From contig DAIOCN010000009.1 in the NCBI GenBank assembly GCA_036747295.1, positions 31,631-95,630 of the forward strand: a DNA stretch of 64,000 nucleotides. The letters run 5' to 3'. Positions 19,790-27,641 of this stretch are shown here, piece after piece; positions within the stretch are counted from its first letter, which is position 1; every line of letters starts with the position of its first letter. The DNA is from UBA4736 sp002404015. Its GTDB lineage: Bacteria; Chloroflexota; Dormibacteria; Dormibacterales; Dormibacteraceae. Under the pieces are notes generated by a model. It did not search any database. It saw only the letters and a program-made list of their open reading frames with translations, and was not told where the DNA came from. A program made the position numbers and the translations under genes.

Positions 19790-19793
19790 GACA

Positions 19794-20687
19794 ATGAATA
19801 TTGGGTTGCGCGTGCTCGCGTGCGCTTTCGCGTGCGCGTTCTCGATGCTGACGATCGGGGTCACGACAGGGCTGGCGCCGGCGCCGGAGCTGCGCTCCTC
19901 GTACGGGCGTCCGCCGCTGACCCCCGGCCCGGCTCCCGGCGGAGGCGGCTTCGCCTCCCGCCTGACCGTTTCGCCGCTGCGCGCCGGCGGCCTGGGCGGT
20001 GACGGCGAGACGGTCCCGGCCGTGCGCCGGTACCAGGTCCAGGCCGGCGACACGCTGGACGCCATATCAGCTCGGATGCGCGTGCGCCCCGATACGCTTC
20101 GCTGGGCCAACCCCGCTCTGCAGAACAACGACCCCCAGGTCGGCCAGCTGCTCGTGGTGCCGCCGGTGGACGGCGTCATCCACGTCGTGGCACCCGGCGA
20201 GACGCCGAACACCCTGGTCGGCAGCTACGGGGTGAAGCTGGGTGACGTCCTGGATTCCAACGGCCTTCGCTCCGTCTCCCAGATCCAGACCGGGATGCGG
20301 CTGCTGATCCCAGGCGGCAAGCCGCCGGCGGTGGCGCCGATGGCGGGCGGCGGGACGATCAGCTACAGGGCGTCCGACTTCGACGGCTTCCCCTGGGGCT
20401 GGTGCACCTGGTACGTCGCCCAGCGCCGCGACATCCCCTGGGGCGGCGATGCCTGGACCTGGTTCGGCAGTGCCAAGGCGGCCGGCTTGCAGACCGGCAA
20501 GACGCCCAAGCAGGGCGCGATCATGGTGACCTGGGAGAGCTACTGGTACGGCCACGTGGCATACGTCGAGAGCGTGAACCCTGACGGCTCCTGGGTCGTG
20601 TCAGAGATGAACTACAAGCAGTGGGGCGCGGTCGACATGCGAACGATCAAACCCGGCTCAGTCCCTCTCATAGGATTCGTCTACTAG
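19794..20687 (+). CDS. Secreted LysM-CHAP peptidoglycan hydrolase
   Basis: 297 residues. Signal-like N-terminus (VLACAFACAFSMLTIGV), a Pro/Gly linker to about residue 75, two LysM modules (RYQVQAGDTLDAISARM near 80-125 and IHVVAPGETPNTLVGSYG near 127-172), then a CHAP domain with the catalytic Cys204 (GWCTWYVAQRR) and His254 (YGHVAYVESV). It likely cuts amide bonds in peptidoglycan. Standalone plus-strand gene; the stop is followed at once by repeat A copy 3. Confidence 0.93.
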   Translation: MNIGLRVLACAFACAFSMLTIGVTTGLAPAPELRSSYGRPPLTPGPAPGGGGFASRLTVSPLRAGGLGGDGETVPAVRRYQVQAGDTLDAISARMRVRPDTLRWANPALQNNDPQVGQLLVVPPVDGVIHVVAPGETPNTLVGSYGVKLGDVLDSNGLRSVSQIQTGMRLLIPGGKPPAVAPMAGGGTISYRASDFDGFPWGWCTWYVAQRRDIPWGGDAWTWFGSAKAAGLQTGKTPKQGAIMVTWESYWYGHVAYVESVNPDGSWVVSEMNYKQWGAVDMRTIKPGSVPLIGFVY

Positions 20688-20705
20688 AAACCAGCCCCGC
20701 CGTAA

Positions 20706-20815
20706 GGGCCGGCTCCGCCGGCCCGTATGAGTCCCGAATTCCAATCGCGCGCCAGGCGTGTAAGTCCTCCTTAGGGAGGTAGGGTCCGGGGGAGGAACCG
20801 CAGGTTCTTCCCCCG
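20706..20815 (+). repeat. Hairpin-rich intergenic repeat A, copy 3
   Basis: GGGCCGGC-TCC-GCCGGCCC at 20706-20724, TCCTCC/GGGAGG at 20765-20779, and CGGGGGAGGAACC-type arms at 20787-20815. The most diverged copy: the GTCTGGGTCC segment is shortened to GAGTCCCGAATT. It fills the convergent gap between the CHAP gene and yajQ. Confidence 0.75.
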
Positions 20816-20818
20816 TCG

Positions 20819-21313
20819 TTATCTGTAGTTGGTGAACTGGATCGGGACTGGGATTGACTCGTCGTCTCGGAGGGCGACTATGACTTTCTGGAGGTCGTCC
20901 TTCGACTTGGCGCTGACTCGGAGCTGGTCGCCCTGGATTCGCACCTGGACCTTCGGCGACGCCTCGCGAGCTCGCTTCTGGAGCGTCTTGGCCAGCTCGT
21001 CAGAGATCCCGGCGTTGAGCTTGACCTCGATCTGGCCCCGGCCCCGTCCGATCGTCTTCGGCTCGCCGGCCTGGAAGAGCTTCGCGGACAGCCCGCGGCG
21101 GGCCGCCTTCTCCACCAGCACCTGGTAGGCGGCCCGGGCCCGGTCCTCGCTCGACGCCTCGACCACGATCTCGGCGCCCTTCTGCTCGAGGGAGGGCTCT
21201 GTTCCCTTGAAGTCGAAGCGGGTCGTGACCTCGCGGCGAGCCTGGTCCAGCGCGTTGGTCAGCTCGGCGTGGTCGTACTCCGAGACGACGTCGAAGGAGA
21301 AGTCCTGGGCCAA
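20819..21313 (-). CDS. YajQ family nucleotide-binding protein
   Basis: 164 residues, full length. MAQDFSFDVVSEYDHAELTN, ARREVTTRFDFKGTE, IGRGRGQIEVKLNAGISDELAK and the C-terminal PIQFTNYR are all conserved in YajQ. The family has two ferredoxin-like folds and binds c-di-GMP in Xanthomonas; that role is not proven here. TTG start at 21313. It lies 5 bp behind the small membrane protein gene, so the two are probably one transcript. Confidence 0.93.
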   Translation of the reverse strand: MAQDFSFDVVSEYDHAELTNALDQARREVTTRFDFKGTEPSLEQKGAEIVVEASSEDRARAAYQVLVEKAARRGLSAKLFQAGEPKTIGRGRGQIEVKLNAGISDELAKTLQKRAREASPKVQVRIQGDQLRVSAKSKDDLQKVIVALRDDESIPVPIQFTNYR

Positions 21314-21318
21314 CCTGC

Positions 21319-21702
21319 TCAGGACACGAAGTGGAAGATCTGGTTGAGGCCGATCCCGACGACGACCAGCGCCAGGATCACGGCCACGGCGGCTGTGCCG
21401 CCGAGGAGGACCGCGATCCCGATCTGCGACTCGTCGATCGGCTCCATGTTGGCCTCCAGCTCCTCTTTGGGCCGGGGCACGTGGAGGTCGTCGACGCCCG
21501 CGGCGAGGGCCCGACTCTGCAGCTCCTCGAGGCTCTGCTGGCCGCCGGTCGGCACCGGGCGGCCCTCAAGCCGCTTCAGCGCCTCGCGCAGGTTGTCCTG
21601 GGTCGCGCCCAGCTCAGCCACCACCATGTCGAGGGTGCGGGATGCGGAAGGGGTCGGATGCTCGCGCCTGAGGTCGTCGATGATCTCGTAGAGAGTTGGC
21701 AT
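21319..21702 (-). CDS. Tail-anchored small membrane protein (hypothetical)
   Basis: 127 residues from the ATG at 21702: MPTLYEIIDDLRREHPTPSA, an amphipathic helical middle with acidic and basic residues, and a single C-terminal membrane helix (GIAVLLGGTAAVAVILALVV) with a short end. GGAAG sits right before the ATG, and TATCTT is 11 nt upstream. Upstream partner of yajQ. Family unknown. Confidence 0.7.
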   Translation of the reverse strand: MPTLYEIIDDLRREHPTPSASRTLDMVVAELGATQDNLREALKRLEGRPVPTGGQQSLEELQSRALAAGVDDLHVPRPKEELEANMEPIDESQIGIAVLLGGTAAVAVILALVVVGIGLNQIFHFVS

Positions 21703-21767
21703 CTTCCACAGGAAAGATATCCGACCCTGACTCCGCTCGGCTACCAGGGGCCCCCCACCGCCACGCG

Positions 21768-21773
21768 TACAAT
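21768..21773 (+). promoter_or_regulatory. Predicted -10 box for ilvE (leaderless)
   Basis: TACAAT, 8 nt before the ATG at 21782, no Shine-Dalgarno in between. One of the clearest examples of the pattern in this window. Confidence 0.55.
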
Positions 21774-21781
21774 CGGGCTGA

Positions 21782-22747
21782 ATGAGCGTCGAGACCGACT
21801 TCAAATCGCGGATTCAGGCCCGGCCCGAGCACCCCAACACATGGGTCTTCTACGACGGCGAGTTCGTCCGCTACCACGACGTCAAGCTCGGCCTCATGAC
21901 CCACGCCCTGCACTACGGGACTGGCTGCTTCGAGGGTATCCGCGGGTACTGGAACGCCCAGAGGGAGCAGCTCTTCCTGCTCCAGGCGCAGGCCCACTTC
22001 GACCGCCTCCGGAACTCGGGGAAGATCCTGCGCATGGAGCTTCCCTACTCGACCGAGGAGCTAATCGAGATCACGCTCGAGGTCCTGCGCCGCAACGATC
22101 ACAGGGGCGACACGTATGTGCGCCCGCTCCTGTACAAGTCGATCGAGCAGATCGGGGTCCAGCTGCACGGCCTTCCTGAGAGCTTCCTGGTATACACGGC
22201 GCCATTTGGCAAGTACGTCGAGATCGACGGCGGGATCCGCTGCATGGTCTCGAGCTGGCGGCGGGTCACCGACTCCTCGGTGCCGGCCCGCGCCAAGATC
22301 ACAGGCTCCTACGTCAACTCCGCCCTGGCCAAGTCGGAGGCGATCGAAGCCGGCTACGACGAGGCCATCGTCCTCACCCATGAGGGCCACGTCTCCGAGG
22401 GCTCGGCCGAGAACCTGTTCATGATCAAGAACGGCAAAGCGTACACCCCGCCCGTGACCGACGACATCCTGGAGGGCGTGACCCGCAACCTGATCATCGG
22501 CCTGATCCAGGATGAGCTGGGGATGCCGGTGTTCGAGCGCAGCATCGACCGGACGGAGCTCTACACCTGCGACGAGCTCCTGCTCTGCGGCACCGGCGCC
22601 CAGATCTCCCCGGTGGTCGAGGTCGACCGTCGCACAGTCGGCGACGGCAAGGTCGGCGAGGTCAGCCAGGAGCTTCAGTCGCTCTACTTCGGGGCCGTCC
22701 GCGGCGACAACCCCAAGTACAAGGACTGGTCGATACCGGTCTTTTGA
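21782..22747 (+). CDS. ilvE: Branched-chain amino acid aminotransferase
   Basis: 321 residues, fold type IV PLP enzyme. It moves the amino group between Leu/Ile/Val and 2-oxoglutarate. HALHYGTGCFEGIRGYWNA, TYVRPLLYKS, the PLP lysine region ARAKITGSYVNSALAKSEA, EAIVLTHEGHVSEGSAENLF, and the specificity stretch LLCGTGAQISPVVEVD. ATG at 21782 is set by the TACAAT box 8 nt upstream. Monocistronic, or read on into the glycerate kinase gene 61 bp downstream, which has its own box. Confidence 0.95.
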   Translation: MSVETDFKSRIQARPEHPNTWVFYDGEFVRYHDVKLGLMTHALHYGTGCFEGIRGYWNAQREQLFLLQAQAHFDRLRNSGKILRMELPYSTEELIEITLEVLRRNDHRGDTYVRPLLYKSIEQIGVQLHGLPESFLVYTAPFGKYVEIDGGIRCMVSSWRRVTDSSVPARAKITGSYVNSALAKSEAIEAGYDEAIVLTHEGHVSEGSAENLFMIKNGKAYTPPVTDDILEGVTRNLIIGLIQDELGMPVFERSIDRTELYTCDELLLCGTGAQISPVVEVDRRTVGDGKVGEVSQELQSLYFGAVRGDNPKYKDWSIPVF

Positions 22748-22794
22748 TTTCCGGCCGAACCTCTTGTAGCGGCTGAGATCAGCTACCGCCCGGC

Positions 22795-22800
22795 TACACT
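22795..22800 (+). promoter_or_regulatory. Predicted -10 box for glycerate kinase (leaderless)
   Basis: TACACT, 8 nt before the GTG at 22809. Confidence 0.5.
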
Positions 22801-22808
22801 CACGCGCC

Positions 22809-23981
22809 GTGAGGGTTATCGCGGCGCCCAACCCGTTCAAGGGCTCGCTCGGCTCGCCGGCCGCCGCCGCGGCGATGGCGGCGGGCATCCGGCGCGCCCT
22901 ACCCGAAGCGGAGGTGGTCCAGATACCTGTGGCGGACGGCGGAGAGGGCACTGTGGAGGCGTTGGTCGCCGCCGGCGCCGGTGAGCTCGTGATCGTCACG
23001 GTCGAAGGGCCGCTGGGCGACCCGGTCGCGGCCCAGTTCGGGATGATCGAGGGCGGACGGACCGCGGTGGTCGAGCTGGCCGCCTCCAGCGGCCTGCCCC
23101 TGGTTTCAAGCGAAAGGCGGGACCCGCGCGTTACCTCTTCGTACGGGTTCGGGCAGGTGCTCGAAGCGGCTCGGTCACGCGGAGGCAAGCGCATCATCGC
23201 CGGGATCGGCGGGTCGGCGACCAACGACGCGGGGGCCGGGATGGCCCAGGCGCTCGGCTTCCGGCTGCTCGATGAGGAGGGACGCGAGCTGCCCCGCGGG
23301 GGCGCCGCCCTCGCCCGGCTGGCACGCATCGACGCCTCCGCGGTGGACGCCGGCTGGCGCGAGGTCAAGCTGGACGTGGCCGTGGACGTCACCAATCCCC
23401 TGACCGGCCCGGAAGGGGCCACCGCCACCTACGGTCCCCAGAAGGGGGCCACTCCCGACATGGTGCGCGAGCTCGACGCGGCACTCGCCAACTTCGCCGC
23501 CGTCGTAAAGCGCGACCTGGGTCGGGAAGTGGATCAGGTGCCGGGTGCGGGCGCGGCGGGCGGAGCCGGGGCGGGCCTTATGGCCTTCCTGGACGCCCGG
23601 CTGACCCGAGGGGCGGCCCTTGTCGTGGACGCCTCCGGCCTCGACCGCCAGCTGGAGGGCGCGGCGGCCTTGGTGACCGGTGAGGGCCGGGTGGACTGGC
23701 AGAGCGCCTACGGCAAGGGCCCGGTCGAGGTCGCCCGCCGGGCCAGGGACGCCGGCGTCCCCGCCTACCTGATCGCTGGGAGCCTGGGCGATGGCTGGGA
23801 GAAGGTCCTGGACGAGGGTGTGACCAGGGTGTACCCGATCAGCGAGGAGCCGATGCCCCTGGCGGAGATGGAGCAGCGCGCCGCGGAGCTCCTGGCGGGC
23901 GCGGCCGAGCGCCTGTTCCGGGAGCTGGCGTCCTCGGCGATCTCATCGCCCGGACGGCGGTCGGGCGGGGAACCCGAGTGA
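22809..23981 (+). CDS. Glycerate kinase (GarK/GlxK type)
   Basis: 390 residues. Phosphorylates D-glycerate (to 2- or 3-phosphoglycerate). RVIAAPNPFKGSLGSPAAAAA, VPVADGGEGTVEAL-like segment, VELAASSGLPLV, IAGIGGSATNDAGAGMAQAL, GAAGGAGAGLMAFL, and LVTGEGRVDWQSAYGKGP are all family landmarks. GTG start with a leaderless box. The stop overlaps the sigma factor start as GTGA. A 2-hydroxyacid dehydrogenase at 60.2 kb could feed glycerate, but the two are not linked. Confidence 0.94.
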   Translation: MRVIAAPNPFKGSLGSPAAAAAMAAGIRRALPEAEVVQIPVADGGEGTVEALVAAGAGELVIVTVEGPLGDPVAAQFGMIEGGRTAVVELAASSGLPLVSSERRDPRVTSSYGFGQVLEAARSRGGKRIIAGIGGSATNDAGAGMAQALGFRLLDEEGRELPRGGAALARLARIDASAVDAGWREVKLDVAVDVTNPLTGPEGATATYGPQKGATPDMVRELDAALANFAAVVKRDLGREVDQVPGAGAAGGAGAGLMAFLDARLTRGAALVVDASGLDRQLEGAAALVTGEGRVDWQSAYGKGPVEVARRARDAGVPAYLIAGSLGDGWEKVLDEGVTRVYPISEEPMPLAEMEQRAAELLAGAAERLFRELASSAISSPGRRSGGEPE

Positions 23982-24763
23982 GCGAGCGACCCGAGCGACC
24001 CGAGCGACCCGAGCGACCCGAGCGACCCGAGCGCACCGACGCCGAGCTGGTGGCCGCCTACCGGGCGGGCGAGGTGGCCGCCTTCGAGGAGCTGCACAGC
24101 CGCTACGTAGGCTCGATCTATCGCCTGGTCCACCGCAAGCTGGGCGACCGGCTGCTGGCCGAGGACATCGCCCAGGAGACCTTCCTCAAGAGCTTGCGCA
24201 CGCTGGACAAGGTGGACGAGTCCTTCAACTTCGGGGGCTGGGTGCACACGGTGGCCCGCAACCTGTGCTTCGACGAGCTGCGGCGCCGCCAGCGCGACCT
24301 GCGCGCGGACGAGGGCGAGGACGACGACCTCATGGTCCGCCTGCCCGCGCCCGCTCACCGTTTCGACCCCGTGATCCAGAGCGAGAACGCCGAGCTCCGG
24401 CGCCAGGTCTGGGGGACTGCCCAGAGGCTGCCCGAGAAGTACCGCATGGTGCTAACCCTCCGCGAGCTCCAGGGTCTCAGCTACCGCCAGATCGGCAAGG
24501 TCATGAAGCTCAGCGAGAGCGCCGTCGAGACCCTGCTGTATCGAGCCCGCCTCCGCTTCAAGGAGGAGTTCATCCAGAGCCAGGGGGGGACCACGATGGA
24601 CTGCGCCGACGTGCTGCCGCTGCTGGCCCCGTACGTATCCGGCAAGCTGCGCCGCGAGCAGGCCGACGCGGTGCGCGAGCACCTCGCCACCTGCGTCAGC
24701 TGCTCCCGCAAATTGGGCGGTCCGGTCGGCCGCCGAAGAGCCACCGCAGGAGGCGACTCGTGA
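23978..24763 (+). CDS. ECF-type sigma-70 factor with fused C-terminal zinc-finger (ZAS-like) domain
   Basis: 261 residues. N-terminal (ERP)n tract from a 9-bp tandem repeat, then sigma region 2 (DRLLAEDIAQETFLKSLRTL, FGGWVHTVARNLCFDELRRR) and region 4 (LPEKYRMVLTLRELQGLSYR, ESAVETLLYRARLRFKEEF). The last 55 residues (MDCADVLPLLAPYVSGKL, VREHLATCVSCSRKL) look like an anti-sigma zinc finger with HxxxCxxC. An in-frame ATG at 24596 preceded by a G-rich run could also make that domain alone. It directs RNA polymerase to an unknown regulon. Confidence 0.9.
   Translation: MSERPERPERPERPERPERTDAELVAAYRAGEVAAFEELHSRYVGSIYRLVHRKLGDRLLAEDIAQETFLKSLRTLDKVDESFNFGGWVHTVARNLCFDELRRRQRDLRADEGEDDDLMVRLPAPAHRFDPVIQSENAELRRQVWGTAQRLPEKYRMVLTLRELQGLSYRQIGKVMKLSESAVETLLYRARLRFKEEFIQSQGGTTMDCADVLPLLAPYVSGKLRREQADAVREHLATCVSCSRKLGGPVGRRRATAGGDS
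23984..24028 (+). repeat. 9-bp tandem repeat coding (Glu-Arg-Pro)n
   Basis: Five perfect copies of GAGCGACCC plus a degenerate sixth (GAGCGCACC). It encodes the start of the sigma factor. Copy-number changes would keep frame. Confidence 0.9.
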
Positions 24764-24769
24764 GGCCGT

Positions 24770-24775
24770 TAGGAT
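24770..24775 (+). promoter_or_regulatory. Predicted -10 box before the duplicated-domain gene
   Basis: TAGGAT, 8 nt before the GTG at 24784, just past the sigma gene stop. Confidence 0.45.
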
Positions 24776-24783
24776 CAGTTGAC

Positions 24784-25353
24784 GTGTCGAAAGTCACCGT
24801 GCGGTTCTTCGACGACGAGATGCTGGCCGGAGAGGCGCAGGACCTCGACTTCGACGAGCCGGACTTCTTGATCCATGTGGACGACCTGGGTGGCCTCGAG
24901 AACAACGAGATGGCCTGGGTGCCCCTGTCCGCCGTCAAGTGGGTCGAGCTGACTCCGACCGAGGGCCACCAGCCCGAGACCCCGACCCGGAAGGTCGCGA
25001 TCCGCTTCCTGGACGGCGAGGTGCTGCGCGGGCATGTGGACGGCCAGCTGGCCCGCCATCGCTACGGCATCGTCCTCCACCTCCACCCCGAGCAGCCGAA
25101 CGGGCATTCTCCGCTGCGCCTGCTCGGCATCCCTTTCACGGCCGTGAAGGCGCTGTTCTACCTGCGCGAGTTCGACGGCCGCCAGGCGGACGAGCAAGGC
25201 GCCCCGGCCGACTCGTTCCTGGCCCGCACCACGATGGCCCCGCTCCTCGACGTCCTCGAGGAGATGGAGATGCTGGACCGGCTGCACCGGAACGGCGTCC
25301 TGTCCGACCAGGAGTTCCAGAGCAAGCGAACCCAGGTCCTCGAGCGCATGTAG
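24784..25353 (+). CDS. Protein with duplicated beta domain and SHOCT-like tail (hypothetical)
   Basis: 189 residues from the GTG at 24784. Two related beta-rich units: VTVRFFDDEMLAGEAQDLDF to VPLSAVKWVEL, and VAIRFLDGEVLRGHVDGQL to IPFTAVKALFYL. Both start with a V-x-(V/I)-R-F-(F/L)-D-(D/G)-E pattern. The last 40 residues (LLDVLEEMEMLDRLHRNG, VLSDQEFQSKRTQVLERM) resemble a SHOCT oligomerisation tail. PilZ- or Sm-like fold is a guess. No catalytic motif. It follows the sigma factor gene by 20 bp. Confidence 0.7.
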   Translation: MSKVTVRFFDDEMLAGEAQDLDFDEPDFLIHVDDLGGLENNEMAWVPLSAVKWVELTPTEGHQPETPTRKVAIRFLDGEVLRGHVDGQLARHRYGIVLHLHPEQPNGHSPLRLLGIPFTAVKALFYLREFDGRQADEQGAPADSFLARTTMAPLLDVLEEMEMLDRLHRNGVLSDQEFQSKRTQVLERM

Positions 25354-25356
25354 TCT

Positions 25357-25375
25357 CGGCGTGAATGTCACGCCG
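25357..25375 (+). terminator. Short perfect hairpin downstream of 25353
   Basis: CGGCGTGA-ATG-TCACGCCG immediately after the stop codon. There is no T run, so Rho-independent termination is unproven; it may only protect the 3' end. The rest of 25376-25431 shows nothing. Confidence 0.4.
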
Positions 25376-25431
25376 CCTCCCGCTCGGTCGTCCGTAACAA
25401 GCGGAACCTGGCCAGTTCACGGCTGAACGTC

Positions 25432-25437
25432 TAGGGT
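25432..25437 (+). promoter_or_regulatory. Predicted -10 box for peptide ABC ATPase genes
   Basis: TAGGGT, 9 nt before the ATG at 25447, no Shine-Dalgarno. Confidence 0.4.
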
Positions 25438-25446
25438 TTATCGCTG

Positions 25447-26460
25447 ATGGCTGACGTGGACCTGCTGCGGGTCGAGAGCCTCCGAACCTACTTCCACACC
25501 CAGGCCGGAGTGCTGCGCGCGGTGGACGGCGTCGACCTCACCATCAAGCAGGGCCGCACGCTCGGGGTGGTCGGCGAGTCCGGCTGCGGCAAGAGCGTGA
25601 CAGCGCTCTCGATCATGCGCCTCGTCGACCCGCCAGGCCGGATCGAGGAGGGCAGCCGCATCATCTTCAACGACGCCGACCTGGTCACCGCCACCGAGGA
25701 CGACCTGCAGGCGATCCGGGGCAACGAGATCTCGATGATCTTCCAAGAGCCGATGACGTCGCTGAACCCCGTTTACACGGTGGGTGACCAGATCGCCGAG
25801 GCGGTGCGGCTGCACGAGCGGCTCTCCGCCAGCGCCGCCCTGGAGCGCTCCGTCGAGATGCTGCGGCTGGTCGGCATCCCGTCGCCTGACCGCCGCCTCC
25901 ACGACTACCCGCACCAGATGTCGGGGGGCATGCGCCAACGCGTCATGATCGCGATGGCGCTGGCCTGCAACCCCAAGCTGCTGATCGCCGACGAGCCGAC
26001 CACGGCCCTCGACGTGACCATCCAGGCCCAGATCCTCGAGCTGATGCGGGAGCTGCGCGACCGTCTCGGGATGTCGATCCTGCTCATCACCCACGATCTC
26101 GGCGTGGTCGCCGAGATGGCCGACGACGTCGCCGTAATGTACGCCGGCCGGGTCGTCGAACGGGGGCCTGTGGAGGCCATCTTCAGGAGCCCCCAGCACC
26201 CGTACACCGAGGCCCTGCTGCACTCGATCCCGGTGCTCGGGATGACGCAGGCCGAGCCGCTCAAGGTTATCCAGGGCATGGTGCCCAGCGCCCTCCACTG
26301 GCCCAACGGCTGCCGGTTCGCGCCGCGCTGCGAGTACGCCTTCGACAGGTGCCGCCAGGACGATCCCCCGCTGCTCGACGCCGGCGCCCAGGAATCGGCC
26401 TGCTGGCTCTGCGAGGACGGGCCGCGCGAGGGGGCCGGCGTGGCGGCTCGGCTCCAATGA
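25447..26460 (+). CDS. Peptide/dipeptide ABC transporter ATPase, DppD/OppD type
   Basis: 337 residues. Walker A GESGCGKSV, Q-loop IFQEPMTSLNPVYTVGDQI, signature MSGGMRQRVMIAMAL, Walker B LLIADEPTTALDV, H-loop LLITHDLGVVAEM. The C-terminal oligopeptide domain has PNGCRFAPRCEYAFDRC with the clustered cysteines of this family. Paired by ATGA overlap with the DppF-type gene. No permease genes (DppB/DppC) follow, so the membrane part must be encoded elsewhere. Confidence 0.94.
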   Translation: MADVDLLRVESLRTYFHTQAGVLRAVDGVDLTIKQGRTLGVVGESGCGKSVTALSIMRLVDPPGRIEEGSRIIFNDADLVTATEDDLQAIRGNEISMIFQEPMTSLNPVYTVGDQIAEAVRLHERLSASAALERSVEMLRLVGIPSPDRRLHDYPHQMSGGMRQRVMIAMALACNPKLLIADEPTTALDVTIQAQILELMRELRDRLGMSILLITHDLGVVAEMADDVAVMYAGRVVERGPVEAIFRSPQHPYTEALLHSIPVLGMTQAEPLKVIQGMVPSALHWPNGCRFAPRCEYAFDRCRQDDPPLLDAGAQESACWLCEDGPREGAGVAARLQ

Positions 26461-27443
26461 GCGAGGCGCTGCTCCAGGCGCGCGGGGTCAAGAAGTACTT
26501 CCCGGTCCGCCGGGGCGTGCTGCAGCGGGTGGTCGGCCAGGTCCAGGCGGTGGACGGTGTGGACCTGGACGTCATGCCGGGGGAGACGGTGGGGCTGGTC
26601 GGGGAGTCGGGCTGCGGCAAGTCGACCCTGGGTCGCACGCTGCTCCGGCTGATCGAGCCCACGGAGGGCGAGATCCGCTTCGAAGGCCGCGACGTGCGCC
26701 GCCTTCACGGCGCGGGCATGAAGGCCATGCGCCGCGATATGCAGATCATCTTCCAGGACCCGGTCGGGTCCCTGAACCCGCGGATGACCGTTCGCGAGAT
26801 CGTCTCCGAGGGCCTGGCGATCCACGGGGTGGCCCGGGGCAAGCAGCGGGAGACGCGCGTCCGCGAGATCCTGGAGCGCGTCGGCCTACGCCCGGAGGCG
26901 GCCGGTCGCTACCCACACGAGTTCTCAGGCGGCCAGCGGCAGCGCATCGGGATCGCCCGCGCCCTGGTCCTCCAGCCCAAGTTCGTGGTCGCCGATGAAC
27001 CCGTGTCCGCACTGGACGTCTCGATCCAGTCGCAGGTCCTGAACCTGCTGGTCGAGCTCAAGCGAGAGTTCAACCTGACTTACCTGTTCGTGGCCCACAA
27101 CCTGGCCGTGGTCGGCTATATCTCAGACCGCATCGCGGTCATGTACCTGGGCAAGGTGGTGGAGCTCGCGCCGGCGGCCGACCTCTACAAGAGGCCGCTC
27201 CACCCCTACACCATGGCCCTGCTGTCGGCCATCCCCGAGCCGGCGCCGGGCCGCAAGCGGCAGCGCATCGTGCTGACCGGTGACGTGCCGAGCCCGATCA
27301 ACCCGCCCTCGGGCTGCCGGTTCCGTACGCGCTGCCCCCTGGCCCAGGCCATCTGCGCCGAACAGGAGCCGCCGCTGGAGATGAAGCCGGAAGGCCACCT
27401 GGCAGCCTGCCACTTCGCTGGAACCCCGATCCCACCCACGTAA
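26457..27443 (+). CDS. Peptide/dipeptide ABC transporter ATPase, DppF/OppF type
   Basis: 328 residues. KKYFPVRRGVLQRVVGQVQA at the start is the DppF hallmark, then GESGCGKSTLGRTLLRL, IFQDPVGSLNPRM, FSGGQRQRIGIARAL, FVVADEPVSALDV, and GCRFRTRCPLAQAIC at the C-terminus. Works as a heterodimer with the preceding ATPase to drive peptide uptake. Its TAA stop is formed by the first bases of repeat A copy 4. Confidence 0.94.
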   Translation: MSEALLQARGVKKYFPVRRGVLQRVVGQVQAVDGVDLDVMPGETVGLVGESGCGKSTLGRTLLRLIEPTEGEIRFEGRDVRRLHGAGMKAMRRDMQIIFQDPVGSLNPRMTVREIVSEGLAIHGVARGKQRETRVREILERVGLRPEAAGRYPHEFSGGQRQRIGIARALVLQPKFVVADEPVSALDVSIQSQVLNLLVELKREFNLTYLFVAHNLAVVGYISDRIAVMYLGKVVELAPAADLYKRPLHPYTMALLSAIPEPAPGRKRQRIVLTGDVPSPINPPSGCRFRTRCPLAQAICAEQEPPLEMKPEGHLAACHFAGTPIPPT

Positions 27444-27637
27444 AAAATCAAGACGTGGCGGGAAAGCCTGGCTCCGCCAGGCTGTCTGGGTCCCGAATAC
27501 AAAACGCGCACCAGTGCCGTAAGTCCTCCAAAAGGGAGGAAGGGTACTGGGGAGGAACCGCGAGGTTCTTCCCCAGGCTGCTAAGTCCTCCAAAGGGAGG
27601 AAGGGCACTGGGGAGGAACCGCGAGGTTCTTCCCCAG
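27440..27637 (+). repeat. Hairpin-rich intergenic repeat A, copy 4, with 3' half duplicated
   Basis: AGCCTGGC-TCC-GCCAGGCT at 27465-27483, conserved GTCTGGGTCCCGAATAC, then the TAAGTCCTCC...CCCCAG half twice: 27520-27576 and 27582-27637 (about 55 bp, few differences). Occupies the convergent gap between the DppF-type gene and the histidine kinase. Confidence 0.82.
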
Positions 27638-27641
27638 ACTT

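Noticed and set aside
19717..19793. A c-di-AMP (ydaO-type) riboswitch before the LysM-CHAP gene
   Set aside because: The gap is only 77 bp, far shorter than that riboswitch, and its conserved core is not seen.
23978..24036. Short regularly spaced repeats that could suggest a CRISPR array
   Set aside because: The unit is 9 bp with no spacers and encodes Glu-Arg-Pro in frame at the start of a sigma factor.
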